Shown: one piece after another, positions 1 to 9,439 of the stretch | Layout of the letters: each line of letters begins with the position of its first letter | Position numbering within the stretch: position 1 is the stretch's first letter | Assembly: GCF_019249655.2 (NCBI RefSeq) | Contig: NZ_CP137557.1 | Span: 874,501-938,500, forward strand | DNA length: 64,000 bases | Origin: Segatella copri | GTDB lineage: Bacteria > Bacteroidota > Bacteroidia > Bacteroidales > Bacteroidaceae | Direction of reading: 5' to 3' | Program-made: the position numbers and the translations under genes | Notes under the pieces: model-generated | What the model was told of the DNA's origin: nothing | What the model saw: only the letters and a program-made list of their open reading frames with translations | Database searches by the model: none

Positions 1-2199
1 GGTCTTCTCCCATTTCAAATCTACCAGCTGCAAGCCATCTACCTTCGTAGCTGGCAGGGTAGTAGTACCGTTACCATAGATGTTACCTGACACATACTTG
101 GCATACTGCAGGTACTCGCTGCTAGGAGCCTTACCGTTCACACCCCATGATGGGCGTACGGCGAGCATGGAGAGTACATTGCGTGACCAGCGCATCCAAG
201 GCTCATCGCTGATGTTCCAACGCACGGATACACCAGGGAAGTAACCCCACTTGTTGTTCTTGCCAAACTTGGTTGTACCATCGGCACGCACGGTGAAGTC
301 GGCGTTGTAACGGGTCTTATAAGAAATGTGGGTAGAGAATACACCACTCATACCGCGCCACTCGCCGTTGCTGGTTGACATGTTGCGGAGGTAAGCTGGC
401 ACCGTAGGTGAGCTTACGCCGTCTGGCAACTGGTTCTCGGTTACGTTCTGTCCGTAGCCGTTACCCTTGGTCATCTCCCATCGTCCCAGCATCGTCCAAG
501 CCAGGTCGTTACCCAACCAAGGGGTGAAGATGAGCTGGTGGCGGGTGGTGAATGCCAGCGAGTTGTAGTCGTCCATCGCATAGCGGTTGTAGTTACCGTC
601 CTCCCATCCTGCTGTAGAAAGGGTACCTGGATACCAGGTAGGGTTGCTCTTTGAATAGACATCGAGATAAACGCTTCCCTCGTAGTCGAGGCGTGTCTTG
701 CGCTCCTCTGTACCCATCAGATAGTAGTTGAGCTTGAACTCAGGGTTGATACGATAGGTGGTCTCGTTGTCGTAAGCCAGGTTGGCGATGGCAACAGGGT
801 TACCGATGCCGCGCACTGACTTCAACTGCTCTGAAGAAGTACCGCTCACGGTAGAACCTGCACCCTCCTTGCCTTCCGGCAGCATGATGTAGTATTCGTT
901 GGTATCGTTGCCGTTGGCATCCTCACGGTAGATACTCATGTTAGGAGCCATCTGCAAAGCCTTGCCCAGAATGTTGTTACCGTAGTTCTTCTGGTTCTTG
1001 GTATAAGTAAGAGGGAACTCGGTAGAGAACTTGATGCGGTCGCTCACGTAGTAATCCAAACTCAAGCGGGTTGAGAAACGGTCGAGCTGCTGCTTGATGA
1101 TGGTACCCAACTGGTGGTCGTAGTTGGCAGAGATACGGAAGGTAGCCTTTTCGCCACCACCCGAGATGGTGATACCATGTGTCTGGTTCCAACCCATCTT
1201 GCGCACTGCATCTACCCAGTCGGTATTGTCATTCCAGTTGTTGTATTCTGCCCAACTCTTGTTGTAGTTCAACTCGTTGATGTTGGTAGTGGCAGAAGGA
1301 TTCTGTGTAGGATTGTACAACTCCTCCTTCATCAGCATGGTGTATTCATCACCGGTAAGCAGATTGTAACCATCTGGCTGCCAGGTGCCCTGGAGCATGA
1401 AGTTATAGTTGATGCGGATCTTTCCGCGCTTACCGCGCTTGGTCTTGATACTGATTACACCGTTGGCACCACGTGCACCCCAGATGGCGGTAGCGGCAGC
1501 ATCCTTCAGGATGTCGATGCTCTCGATATCGTTCACGTTGATGGAAAGCAGAGAACTGTAGGTCTCCTCCGTAGCGGTTGACCAGTCGGTGTTCTCGGCA
1601 CCCGGCACATCCATGATGTTGCCGTTAACTACGATCAGAGGCTCAGAAGAACCGTTGATGGTGGTTACACCACGCATACGCATGGTAGTACCGGCACCCA
1701 GGTTACCAGAGTTGGCCACGATATCGAGACCTGCAATCTGACCCTGCAGCGCCTCGTCGGCACTGGTAAAGGCAAGACCATCCACCTTGTTCATGTTCAA
1801 GGTCTGTGTAGCCACAGAAAGCTCGTTCTTAGGAATGCTCAAACCATCGCCACGGAAGCGCTGCTTGGCAACCACGGTAACTGCTTCAATCTGGTTCTCA
1901 TCCTTCAGCTGGATTTCGAAGTTGGTTTGTGAGCCGATCACCTTAGAGTATGGCTTGTAACCCACGAAGGTGACAACGAGTTTGTGCTTTGGATTCTTCA
2001 CTGTCAGCTGGAAGTTACCGTTCACGTCGGTAACAGTAGCGTTGACGTTACGGTTGTTGGCATCCTTCTCGATGACGTTACAGCCAATCACAGGACCAAA
2101 CTCGTCGGATACAGTACCTGATACACGCTGCCCTTGGGCGGCGATGGTCATGGTGCTGCACAGGGCGGCTGCTGTAAGATATGTTCTTATATTGTTCAT
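1..2199 (-). CDS. SusC/RagA-type TonB-dependent receptor, C-terminus cut by window edge
   Basis: Outer-membrane TonB-dependent transporter for glycan fragments; 733 codons lie in the window and the stop is outside. The start MNNIRTYLTAAALCSTM gives a signal peptide. A carboxypeptidase-regulatory-like domain follows (about 25-110), then a plug domain with the SusC-family motif GARGANGVISIKTKRG (about 235-250) and then barrel strands. The first ATG at 2199 is 24 bases downstream of the fasciclin lipoprotein stop on the same strand, so the two are almost certainly cotranscribed. A SusD partner is expected beyond the left edge. The substrate cannot be read from the sequence; the divergent arabinofuranosidase and glucanase genes suggest plant or fungal polysaccharide. 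Confidence 0.93.
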   Translation of the reverse strand, partial: MNNIRTYLTAAALCSTMTIAAQGQRVSGTVSDEFGPVIGCNVIEKDANNRNVNATVTDVNGNFQLTVKNPKHKLVVTFVGYKPYSKVIGSQTNFEIQLKDENQIEAVTVVAKQRFRGDGLSIPKNELSVATQTLNMNKVDGLAFTSADEALQGQIAGLDIVANSGNLGAGTTMRMRGVTTINGSSEPLIVVNGNIMDVPGAENTDWSTATEETYSSLLSINVNDIESIDILKDAAATAIWGARGANGVISIKTKRGKRGKIRINYNFMLQGTWQPDGYNLLTGDEYTMLMKEELYNPTQNPSATTNINELNYNKSWAEYNNWNDNTDWVDAVRKMGWNQTHGITISGGGEKATFRISANYDHQLGTIIKQQLDRFSTRLSLDYYVSDRIKFSTEFPLTYTKNQKNYGNNILGKALQMAPNMSIYREDANGNDTNEYYIMLPEGKEGAGSTVSGTSSEQLKSVRGIGNPVAIANLAYDNETTYRINPEFKLNYYLMGTEERKTRLDYEGSVYLDVYSKSNPTWYPGTLSTAGWEDGNYNRYAMDDYNSLAFTTRHQLIFTPWLGNDLAWTMLGRWEMTKGNGYGQNVTENQLPDGVSSPTVPAYLRNMSTSNGEWRGMSGVFSTHISYKTRYNADFTVRADGTTKFGKNNKWGYFPGVSVRWNISDEPWMRWSRNVLSMLAVRPSWGVNGKAPSSEYLQYAKYVSGNIYGNGTTTLPATKVDGLQLVDLKWEKT

Positions 2200-2223
2200 T
2201 ATATTACATGCTTGATTGTGAAT

Positions 2224-5121
2224 TTATTTGTAGTACTTCTGTCCGTGCTTCTGGGCATAGTACAAAGCGTTGAGGCGCTTGATGCTTGCCTTCTTGGCAG
2301 CTTCTGTGTTGCTGGCAAAGCGGTCGTCGTAGCGCTTGCTTTCGTTGATGCAGAGTGGCTCGGAAATCTCATGGATGGCAGTGAACGATGAGGTGTTGAT
2401 CATCGACTTGTAGAAGGTGTAGTCACGAGTCATGTAGTTCACGAGCTTCTTGCTGTCGTTGCCATTAATGGTAATGGTGTTGCCGGCGATGTCGGTTACA
2501 TGGAGCTTGTCGCTTCCACCGCTCACGTTCAGGCGCTTATATATGGTACCATCTACGCAGGATGTCTGGAAGCGGTACTTGCCGTTGGTTTCAGGAGCAT
2601 CTCCGAAATCCACAGTGTTGTCGGCATAGAGCGCGAAGTCCTGGAAGTGGTAGCGGATGAAGTTTCTGATGGCCTCCACCATATCCTTTGCCTTTGCCTT
2701 GGCTGCCAACTGCTGGTCGCTTGAACCATGTTCTGCCTCGGCGAGCACCTGCTGCACCTGCTCCCAGGTAGGAAGACCGCGCTTGAAGGCTTCGTCCATA
2801 GCTTCGTTGTTTGGGGCATACAGCGTGTAGTTGTATGTGTTGAAGAACGCTACGTTGTAATCGAGGCAGTCGTACTGCTTGTTCGTGTTGATGTTTGCAT
2901 CAAACTGGTTGGTGAACACGGTGAACTGCTTCTGCTCGCTTGATTTTATACCGATGTTGGTAAGGATAGAGCTCAAGTCGGCTGGCATACACAATTCCAT
3001 GAACTTGCTGAACTGGCTGTGGTTGTTCAAGCAGCCGAATACGCTGGTTTGTGGAGCCTGAATCACGCGGTTGATGACGAAGGTGCTACCATTGCTGTAG
3101 TCGGTAGTGGCTTCCTTGATTTCTGAAGCTGGCAAAGCGAAGTTCATGCCTGCCATGCCGTTGATCTGAGCACCGCTCTTCACGGTAGCGCCAACGCCTG
3201 TACCGCTGATTTCGATTTCACCGCCATGCTTGGTCTTGTAGAATCTGTTCTTGCCGAACTTCTCGCCCTGTGCAAGAGATACGGTGTGATAGTTCAGAAT
3301 ATCAATCAGTCGGTCGGTCACCTCACCCACTGTTACGATGGTTGAATCTTCGCTGATGGAACCATTGGTAGGGTTGTACTTGAAGGCAGATGCCGAGATG
3401 ATATTGTCCTTGTTCACATCTTTATAATAGAAGTGGAGCACTCGAGGACCTTCCTTGTAGTTCTTGCCCAGGGAAACCGGATCTACATAGTAGAAATCGG
3501 TAGATACACCCTTACCGCCGCAGAAAGCGTGGTTGTCTGGCAGGAACAGCGCATAGTTGGCTGTGCTGGCACGCAGGTAGGCATAGAAGTTCACCTTCAG
3601 GTTGCTCTTGTCCTGGATGGCCCAGTTGATCACACCCAGGTCGCGTGCCTTACGCAGCAGGGCTGGGGTAGATACGATATTATATGAAATAGGTGGAACC
3701 ACGCGGTCGAGCATGTAGATGGCACCGTTGTTGGCGATTCTCACGTCGTATGCGCCGTTGGTGGTCTTGCAGATGTCACCTGTTGTGATGCCGATAGGGT
3801 CACTCGCCTCGTCCATGATGGTACCAAACTTGCTTGGCACTGACTGTACGAAGGATGCATTCATCAGGTTGTTCACGAACGAACGGATGATATTGCTAGG
3901 AATGCTATCCAGGTTCTCTGCGAAGTGATCGTCGTTGTCATCGATTGGCTTCTTGGCGTAGAGCTTCATGATGTTGTAACCACCGTTAGACGGATTGGTG
4001 AAATAGTCTTTTATTGATTTGTCGGTAGGAACAAACATGCTACCCATATCGGCGAGCATGGTGCCGTATGAACTGTAATACTGGTTCCATCCCGGGTCGA
4101 ATCTTAAGAGTTTGTCTGTTGGAAGCTTCACGCCCTGTGGGTCACGCTCCAATGCCTGGGTTCCCTGCGAACGCTCGCTGAAGTAACGCCACTGATAGAT
4201 GGAGTCAATCTGGTGGGTGTTGTTGAGCTTGGCATTGTCGTTGTAGTTAAGGGTGGTCTGTGCATCGTAGTAAGGTGCACAGAAACGGTCGAGCATACGG
4301 CTGAACCATTTTGTATCCGAACTTTCGCGAAGCATCTGTGCCAGGTTGCCTGGAGGCACGATTACGCCGTCTGTCTGGTTCAGGTAACCGTTCAGACAGG
4401 TGATGTCGCTGGCGATGACCTTGTTCTTGAAGATGTAGGTACTGCCATCGTAAGGACGACCGGTGATCACAGAGAAGTCGTTGTCGGTGATACCGTTGTT
4501 CAGCATCTGCTCCTGGGTGAAGTGTACCATCATCGGACGGGTGTTGTCCATCACCACATCGATGCCGTCGATATACTTATCCCAGTAGGAGTTGTTCTGT
4601 GGCATCACGCCGCGGTTGTAGAAATGATATACCGTATCAATGGCATTGGCAGAAGTCTGGTGCTTCAGTGCAATACCTCTAGAGAGGACGCCTCCGTTGC
4701 TTTCCACGTTAGAAAGCATCTCTGTCTGGATAGCGTTATCCAGCACGGAAGCATAGAAGAGTTGTTTCTTCATAGGGGTAGTCAGCTCTTCGTACGAACG
4801 TACGCCCCATGAATTACTTTCGAAGAACTTGTTGAAAGCTGAATCGTTGGCAACGAACACAGTCTTTGAACCCGTCTTCGACATCACTTCCTTGTAACCC
4901 AGGTCGTCAATCAGCTTGAGGTAGGTGTTGAAAGTACCCTGAAGGCTGGTACCGCTAGGGTTTTGCAGCTCTTCGTAGATACTCTTGCCCAACCATTCAG
5001 GATTGTTTCCCTGTTCGTCAAGGTCGTAAGAGTCGGTGCAGGCATTGAAGCCACCTAGAGCCAATGCTGCGCACATACCGATGATCGCGAAATGCGAATC
5101 TTTAATTAAACGGTTGCTCAT
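2224..5121 (-). CDS. Fasciclin-domain surface lipoprotein
   Basis: 965-residue lipoprotein. The N-terminus has a hydrophobic stretch followed by GGFNAC with Cys28 as the probable lipidation site. A clear fasciclin (FAS1) domain lies at about 60-140 (motifs TVFVANDSAFNKFF and a following helix). A second FAS1-like region is at about 690-800 (YTLYAPNNEAMDEAF), and other beta-rich repeats lie between. FAS1 domains mediate adhesion or glycan binding. In Bacteroidota, FAS1 lipoproteins are often encoded beside SusC/SusD genes, and here the gene leads the operon, 24 bases before the SusC start. I infer a surface glycan-binding or adhesion role. It is preceded by a 42-codon ORF and a promoter at 5328-5335. 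Confidence 0.85.
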   Translation of the reverse strand: MSNRLIKDSHFAIIGMCAALALGGFNACTDSYDLDEQGNNPEWLGKSIYEELQNPSGTSLQGTFNTYLKLIDDLGYKEVMSKTGSKTVFVANDSAFNKFFESNSWGVRSYEELTTPMKKQLFYASVLDNAIQTEMLSNVESNGGVLSRGIALKHQTSANAIDTVYHFYNRGVMPQNNSYWDKYIDGIDVVMDNTRPMMVHFTQEQMLNNGITDNDFSVITGRPYDGSTYIFKNKVIASDITCLNGYLNQTDGVIVPPGNLAQMLRESSDTKWFSRMLDRFCAPYYDAQTTLNYNDNAKLNNTHQIDSIYQWRYFSERSQGTQALERDPQGVKLPTDKLLRFDPGWNQYYSSYGTMLADMGSMFVPTDKSIKDYFTNPSNGGYNIMKLYAKKPIDDNDDHFAENLDSIPSNIIRSFVNNLMNASFVQSVPSKFGTIMDEASDPIGITTGDICKTTNGAYDVRIANNGAIYMLDRVVPPISYNIVSTPALLRKARDLGVINWAIQDKSNLKVNFYAYLRASTANYALFLPDNHAFCGGKGVSTDFYYVDPVSLGKNYKEGPRVLHFYYKDVNKDNIISASAFKYNPTNGSISEDSTIVTVGEVTDRLIDILNYHTVSLAQGEKFGKNRFYKTKHGGEIEISGTGVGATVKSGAQINGMAGMNFALPASEIKEATTDYSNGSTFVINRVIQAPQTSVFGCLNNHSQFSKFMELCMPADLSSILTNIGIKSSEQKQFTVFTNQFDANINTNKQYDCLDYNVAFFNTYNYTLYAPNNEAMDEAFKRGLPTWEQVQQVLAEAEHGSSDQQLAAKAKAKDMVEAIRNFIRYHFQDFALYADNTVDFGDAPETNGKYRFQTSCVDGTIYKRLNVSGGSDKLHVTDIAGNTITINGNDSKKLVNYMTRDYTFYKSMINTSSFTAIHEISEPLCINESKRYDDRFASNTEAAKKASIKRLNALYYAQKHGQKYYK

Positions 5122-5150
5122 GTTTTATTTATTTGATGTTTGGTTTATTG

Positions 5151-5279
5151 CTAGTTAACACTGGGTCTGATTACGTAAGCTCCACCTTTTTGGGGAGAAC
5201 TGACGTGAAAAGTACCTCCTGAAAACAGCGTAGAAAGTAGCTTTCTACCTATTGAGATTTGATCATAAATGCTCTGCAT
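5151..5279 (-). CDS. Short leader ORF (42 codons) ahead of the fasciclin/SusC operon
   Basis: An uninterrupted ATG-to-TAG frame begins MQSIYDQISIGRKLL and ends GGAYVIRPSVN. It lies about 50 bases downstream of a good -7 element (TATCTTTG, 5328-5335) and ends 29 bases before the fasciclin start, so it should be the first ORF on that mRNA. A perfect 8-base hairpin (5230-5248, arms GTAGAAAG/CTTTCTAC, loop of three) sits inside it. No domain is recognised. It could be a leader peptide, a translation-coupling ORF or a small protein; chance is not excluded, because a 42-codon frame is not rare. There is no signal peptide or obvious membrane segment. Confidence 0.5.
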   Translation of the reverse strand: MQSIYDQISIGRKLLSTLFSGGTFHVSSPQKGGAYVIRPSVN

Positions 5280-5327
5280 ATTGATTCATTTTTTATTTAT
5301 AGTTGATGCCTGTTAGTTTATCAGGTG

Positions 5328-5335
5328 CAAAGATA
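5328..5335 (-). promoter_or_regulatory. -7 element for the leader ORF/fasciclin/SusC operon
   Basis: On the minus strand TATCTTTG matches the Bacteroidota -7 consensus TAnnTTTG; no clear TTTG -33 box is seen. Transcription would start near 5321, giving a leader of about 200 bases to the fasciclin start that contains the 42-codon ORF. The rest of 5280-5655 holds this promoter, the opposing one at 5559-5588 and AT-rich sequence in which I see no gene. Confidence 0.6.
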
Positions 5336-5558
5336 ACAAGTTTTTAAGAAACTTAGTTGATTTTAATCAAGAAATCCTTTTCTCTTAACCATATTTAACA
5401 TAAAAGGTTGCTTGTTATCTGTTTTTTGTGCTAACTTAAAAAGCACATTTGTTGTAAAACGACACTTATTCAATAAGGTAACAGCCTTTTGAAGGCTTAG
5501 AAAACGGATGTTTTTAGTTAATTAATCTAAATTTAGTGTAGATTTCCACTCAAAAAAG

Positions 5559-5588
5559 TTGCATGTATTCATTTTATTGCTAATTTTG
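5559..5588 (+). promoter_or_regulatory. Promoter of the secreted-protein cluster
   Basis: TAATTTTG at 5581-5588 matches the -7 consensus, with TTGC at 5559-5562 about 18 bases upstream as a -33 candidate. The start would be near 5595, about 60 bases before the ATG at 5656. Confidence 0.6.
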
Positions 5589-5655
5589 CAAGCAAATCAA
5601 TTATTCAATAAAAGAAGCTAATTACTTCTCAAACCAAAAATTAAACCAAATAGCA

Positions 5656-8600
5656 ATGGACAAACGTTTACTTTTCTCAGCCATCTTAGCAGCCGGCATC
5701 GGTGCTACAGAGGCACAGGCACAGAAAGTGGAAGCACCAGCATTCCCTGAACCAGTTCAGTTGAAGTTGGATGGTACTGACACAGTGTATGTTTACAATG
5801 TAAAGGCACAGAAATGGCTTGTTAACAGCAATGCTTATGGCACCCAGACAAGTTTGGGTGACAAAGGTATGGCTATTGCCATCGTTCCTAACAAGACAAA
5901 GGATGTTCCTAATGGTACTTTTACATTGTTCAACAATTCTGCTGATGATACTTACGGCAGAAAGATTTTTACCAACAGTTTTGATGAGAACGGCGGTAAT
6001 TCTTATGTAGATTACAACAACCAGGGCATTGAAAAATGCAATTGGGAGATTTGGACAAAGGACGGCAGCAAGCGCTTTGAGATTCAGGCAGATACCATCG
6101 CAAACTTGAATAGTACAAGCAATACCCGTGCTGGCTGGAATCCTAATGATACAGGTAAGGATGGCAAGGGAGAAGATGCTGTTGACCAGTTGTTCCGTCC
6201 TGCCTTGAACATGCAGGCAGAGGGCGCATCTGAGTATGGTGTAGAGTGGGAGGCTTATCCTGTTACTTATTTCTATCGTCTGGATAAGCTGATGCCTGCT
6301 ATCAACGAAGCTGTTGACGAGGGCTTGGATATTTCTAAGGCTATCGCAGTGTATAACGATCCTAATGCTTCATATGCAGATTTGAAGAATGCAATGAAGT
6401 ATATCAGTGATGTTCGCCGTAATGTGGCTTTGGGTACTGCTACTGCAGAATCTCCTGTAAGTCTCAATGAGTTCATTACAAATGCCAACTGCGATGCTTT
6501 GACCGGCTGGGATCACGATTGCGTTTACGATAAAAATGGTGATGTAGGTTCAGGTGGTCATGGTACCAACTGGCAGAAACAGACACATAAATATACCGCT
6601 CCTGATGGCTTTGAGACAGGCACATTCCTCGAGCGTTGGATTCATGCATCTTCTAACCCAGAGACAGGCAATGCAGCAGGTACAGGTCATTTGAGCGATG
6701 GTTATCTTTCACAGACATTAACCAACTTGCCTGCAGGTGCTTACAAGATTTCTTGCTATGCAATGGCTTGCCAGCAGGACAAGGGTGCTGGTTATAAGGT
6801 TGAGGGTGTAACTCTCTTCGCTAACACCAGCTCTAAGGAAAATTCTAAGGTTGTTGCTACAGATCCAGAGGCACCTCAGAAGTTTGAATTCATGTTCGAG
6901 GTGAAGGAAGGCGAGAACGTAAACTTCGGTCTCAAACTTGAGAATACTACAGCCAACTGGTTGTTCGTTGATGAGTTCAAGGTAGATTATTATGGTGCTG
7001 ATGCACAGATGATGTATCTTCTCGATATGCAGAATGTAGCTACAGATGCACAGGGTACTGCTGCAACAGCTGTTGCTTATCAGGGATATATAGATACCGT
7101 GAACGAGCTTGCTGAAAAAGGTATGAGCATGACAACAGATGCTTCTAAGGAAGAAATCTTGGCATTGAAGGCTAAGATTCAGGAGGCAGTAGCTGTTATG
7201 AACGCTAGTGCAGCCAAGTATGCTGAGTTGAGTACATTGAATGATGAAATCCAGAACTTCCTGGCCGAGGGCGGCAATGCTACTGATGCTTTGCAGGCAT
7301 TGTTGGATGATTGCGGCGATGGAGAAGGAACTACGCTTGAGGATCTGATAGTCGCTAACTACTCTCTTGATAATAACCAGATTGATGAGTATATGGGTAA
7401 GTTGAAGACAGAGCTTGACTTGTCTCGCAAGCAGAGCATTACTGCAGGTTCTGATTTGACTTATATGCTCACTAACCCTACATTCGATGATGGTAAGAAC
7501 GGTTGGACAGGTGCAACTAAAGTAGATGGCACATGGAAGAACTGCGAGGCTTACGAGAAACAGGCTCCATTCGATATGTATCAGGAGATTACAGCTCCTC
7601 AGGCTGGTGTTTACGAGATTTCTGCACAGGCAATGCATCGTGTAACTTGGAATGAGGCTACTGCAACTGCTCACGAAAATGGTTCTGAGGATATCACAGC
7701 TGTTCTCTATGCTAACAACATGGAGAGCAAGTTCGCTTCTCCTTTCACATACGGAGTTACAGAATCAGAGAAGGCTGATAATGAATATAAATATACCACA
7801 CCTGATGGTGAAGAGGTATATATCCCTAACTCAATGAAGGGCTTTGCAAATGCATGCGAGAAGAACCCTGAGGCTTACAAGACCACTGTTACTGTTCTCT
7901 TGAAGGCAGGTGAGACTGTTCGCATCGGTGTTCGTGAAACAAAGCGTCCTAGCGCAAATGCTGGCGACTGGGCAATCTGGGATAACTTCTCTATGAAGTT
8001 CCTCGGCGGTGGTCAGGATGCTATCGATCAGGTTTCAGGTCCTGTTATTGAGCAGGGTAATGCACTCCTCAAATCTAAGATGAATGCTGAGGTTCATGCT
8101 ACATTGGAGTCTGCTATTGCTGAACTCAAGGCCGATGGTTCTATCCAGACTATCAACGCTGCTGCTGATGCTATCACCGCAGCTAATGCTTCTGTTGATG
8201 CTTACCAGACATTGAACACAGCTGTAGAGAGCGCTCAGACACGTTACGATAACAATGAGGCAGCGTTGGCTAATGACAATAAGAAGACCTCTGCTGAGGC
8301 TAAGGCTGTATTCTCTGCTGCCAAGGCTTCTGCTGAGGCAGCTTACAACGATGGTACTGTAGCTGATGCTGATGTTCCTGCTGCTATCCAGGCTTTGAAC
8401 GAGGCTGTTACGAAGTATGTTATCTACGACAATGCTAAGTTGGCTTCTAAGGATAATCATGTTGATATCTCTAACGTACTCGTTAACAACGACTTCGCTA
8501 CCATGGACAAGACTGGTTGGACCGTGAAGAAGGGTTCTATCGGCTTCCAGGCAGGTAACAGTGTTGAGGCTGCTGAGTTCTATAACTGCGACTTCGATCT

Positions 8601-9276
8601 GAAGCAGAAGATTGTAGGTCTCCCTGCAGGCACATACTACTTGAAGAGCAAGGCATACTATCGCAACGGTAACAACGCTTCTGCTTTCGCTGATGAGAAT
8701 GAGACAGTGAAGAAGTATGAGACCAACGAGAATGCATTCCTCTACTTCGCAACAAGCGATTCTACATTCGAGGCAACTGAGGCTTTGAAGCCTATCGCTG
8801 CTTGCCAGATTGCTGAGGCTAACTTGAACGAGTATGCGCATCTTGGTAGCACAGATGGCATGGTCAAGTATGTTGAGGGTGCAACTTCTGATGAGAATCT
8901 CTGGATTCCTAATAATATGATTACTGCTCAGGCATTCTTCAAGTCAGAGCAGGTAGGTTCTAAGTATGAGACAGAGCCTTTGAAGATTGTTTACGATGGT
9001 AAGAGTGAGTTCTATATCGGTGCTTACAAGGATGTGAAGGTAACCAATGACTGGACAATCATCAAGAACTTCACCTTGGAGTATGCTGGTTACGATCCTA
9101 ACGATCCTGTAACAGCTATCAAGGATATCGAGAACGCTGCTGGCACTACTACAATGGGTACCAAGATCTACAACGCTGCCGGTATGCTCATCGGTAAGCT
9201 CCAGAGAGGTATCAACGTTGTGGTTACTACATTGAGCGATGGTTCTAAGAAGGTTAGCAAGATTATCATGAAGTAA
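5656..9276 (+). CDS. Large secreted multi-module protein (binding or adhesin-like)
   Basis: 1206-residue secreted protein with a signal peptide (cleavage near AQA-Q, about residue 22). After an N-terminal beta-rich domain there are three copies of a jelly-roll-like module at about 268-448, 598-783 and 935-1145. Each opens with N-x-x-F/C then GW, has a central LPAG.Y or similar, and ends with a W-x-x-x-D/N-F strand. Helical, Ala-rich FIVAR-like stretches (about 453-545 and 795-928) separate them. The C-terminus (IYNAAGMLIGKLQ...KKVSKIIMK) looks like a type IX secretion sorting tail. I see no catalytic domain, so a carbohydrate- or surface-binding role is inferred. The same module recurs in the next two genes. 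A terminator follows at 9316-9366. Confidence 0.75.
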   Translation: MDKRLLFSAILAAGIGATEAQAQKVEAPAFPEPVQLKLDGTDTVYVYNVKAQKWLVNSNAYGTQTSLGDKGMAIAIVPNKTKDVPNGTFTLFNNSADDTYGRKIFTNSFDENGGNSYVDYNNQGIEKCNWEIWTKDGSKRFEIQADTIANLNSTSNTRAGWNPNDTGKDGKGEDAVDQLFRPALNMQAEGASEYGVEWEAYPVTYFYRLDKLMPAINEAVDEGLDISKAIAVYNDPNASYADLKNAMKYISDVRRNVALGTATAESPVSLNEFITNANCDALTGWDHDCVYDKNGDVGSGGHGTNWQKQTHKYTAPDGFETGTFLERWIHASSNPETGNAAGTGHLSDGYLSQTLTNLPAGAYKISCYAMACQQDKGAGYKVEGVTLFANTSSKENSKVVATDPEAPQKFEFMFEVKEGENVNFGLKLENTTANWLFVDEFKVDYYGADAQMMYLLDMQNVATDAQGTAATAVAYQGYIDTVNELAEKGMSMTTDASKEEILALKAKIQEAVAVMNASAAKYAELSTLNDEIQNFLAEGGNATDALQALLDDCGDGEGTTLEDLIVANYSLDNNQIDEYMGKLKTELDLSRKQSITAGSDLTYMLTNPTFDDGKNGWTGATKVDGTWKNCEAYEKQAPFDMYQEITAPQAGVYEISAQAMHRVTWNEATATAHENGSEDITAVLYANNMESKFASPFTYGVTESEKADNEYKYTTPDGEEVYIPNSMKGFANACEKNPEAYKTTVTVLLKAGETVRIGVRETKRPSANAGDWAIWDNFSMKFLGGGQDAIDQVSGPVIEQGNALLKSKMNAEVHATLESAIAELKADGSIQTINAAADAITAANASVDAYQTLNTAVESAQTRYDNNEAALANDNKKTSAEAKAVFSAAKASAEAAYNDGTVADADVPAAIQALNEAVTKYVIYDNAKLASKDNHVDISNVLVNNDFATMDKTGWTVKKGSIGFQAGNSVEAAEFYNCDFDLKQKIVGLPAGTYYLKSKAYYRNGNNASAFADENETVKKYETNENAFLYFATSDSTFEATEALKPIAACQIAEANLNEYAHLGSTDGMVKYVEGATSDENLWIPNNMITAQAFFKSEQVGSKYETEPLKIVYDGKSEFYIGAYKDVKVTNDWTIIKNFTLEYAGYDPNDPVTAIKDIENAAGTTTMGTKIYNAAGMLIGKLQRGINVVVTTLSDGSKKVSKIIMK

Positions 9277-9315
9277 TCTGAAAACTAGCTTGTTTTAGTA
9301 ACTAGATAATTTTAG

Positions 9316-9366
9316 GGCAGACGGAATACAGAGAGTGAAAAACCTTCTGTTTCTGTCTGCCTTTTT
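9316..9366 (+). terminator. Rho-independent terminator
   Basis: Arms GGCAGAC (9316-9322) and GTCTGCC (9355-9361) with a long loop are followed by five T residues. It lies between the 1206-residue protein and the GH51 gene, so the latter is probably transcribed separately or only by read-through. Confidence 0.6.
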
Positions 9367-9439
9367 CAGTTTTCCGGGATAGCTTATGCTCAAAAGCAGA
9401 GCATCTTGTTTCTATTATTTATATTATCATTTTTTCATT

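Noticed and set aside
6718..7674. Minus-strand frame of 318 codons inside the 1206-residue gene
   Set aside because: Antisense to repeated modules, Cys/Ile-rich, no motif.
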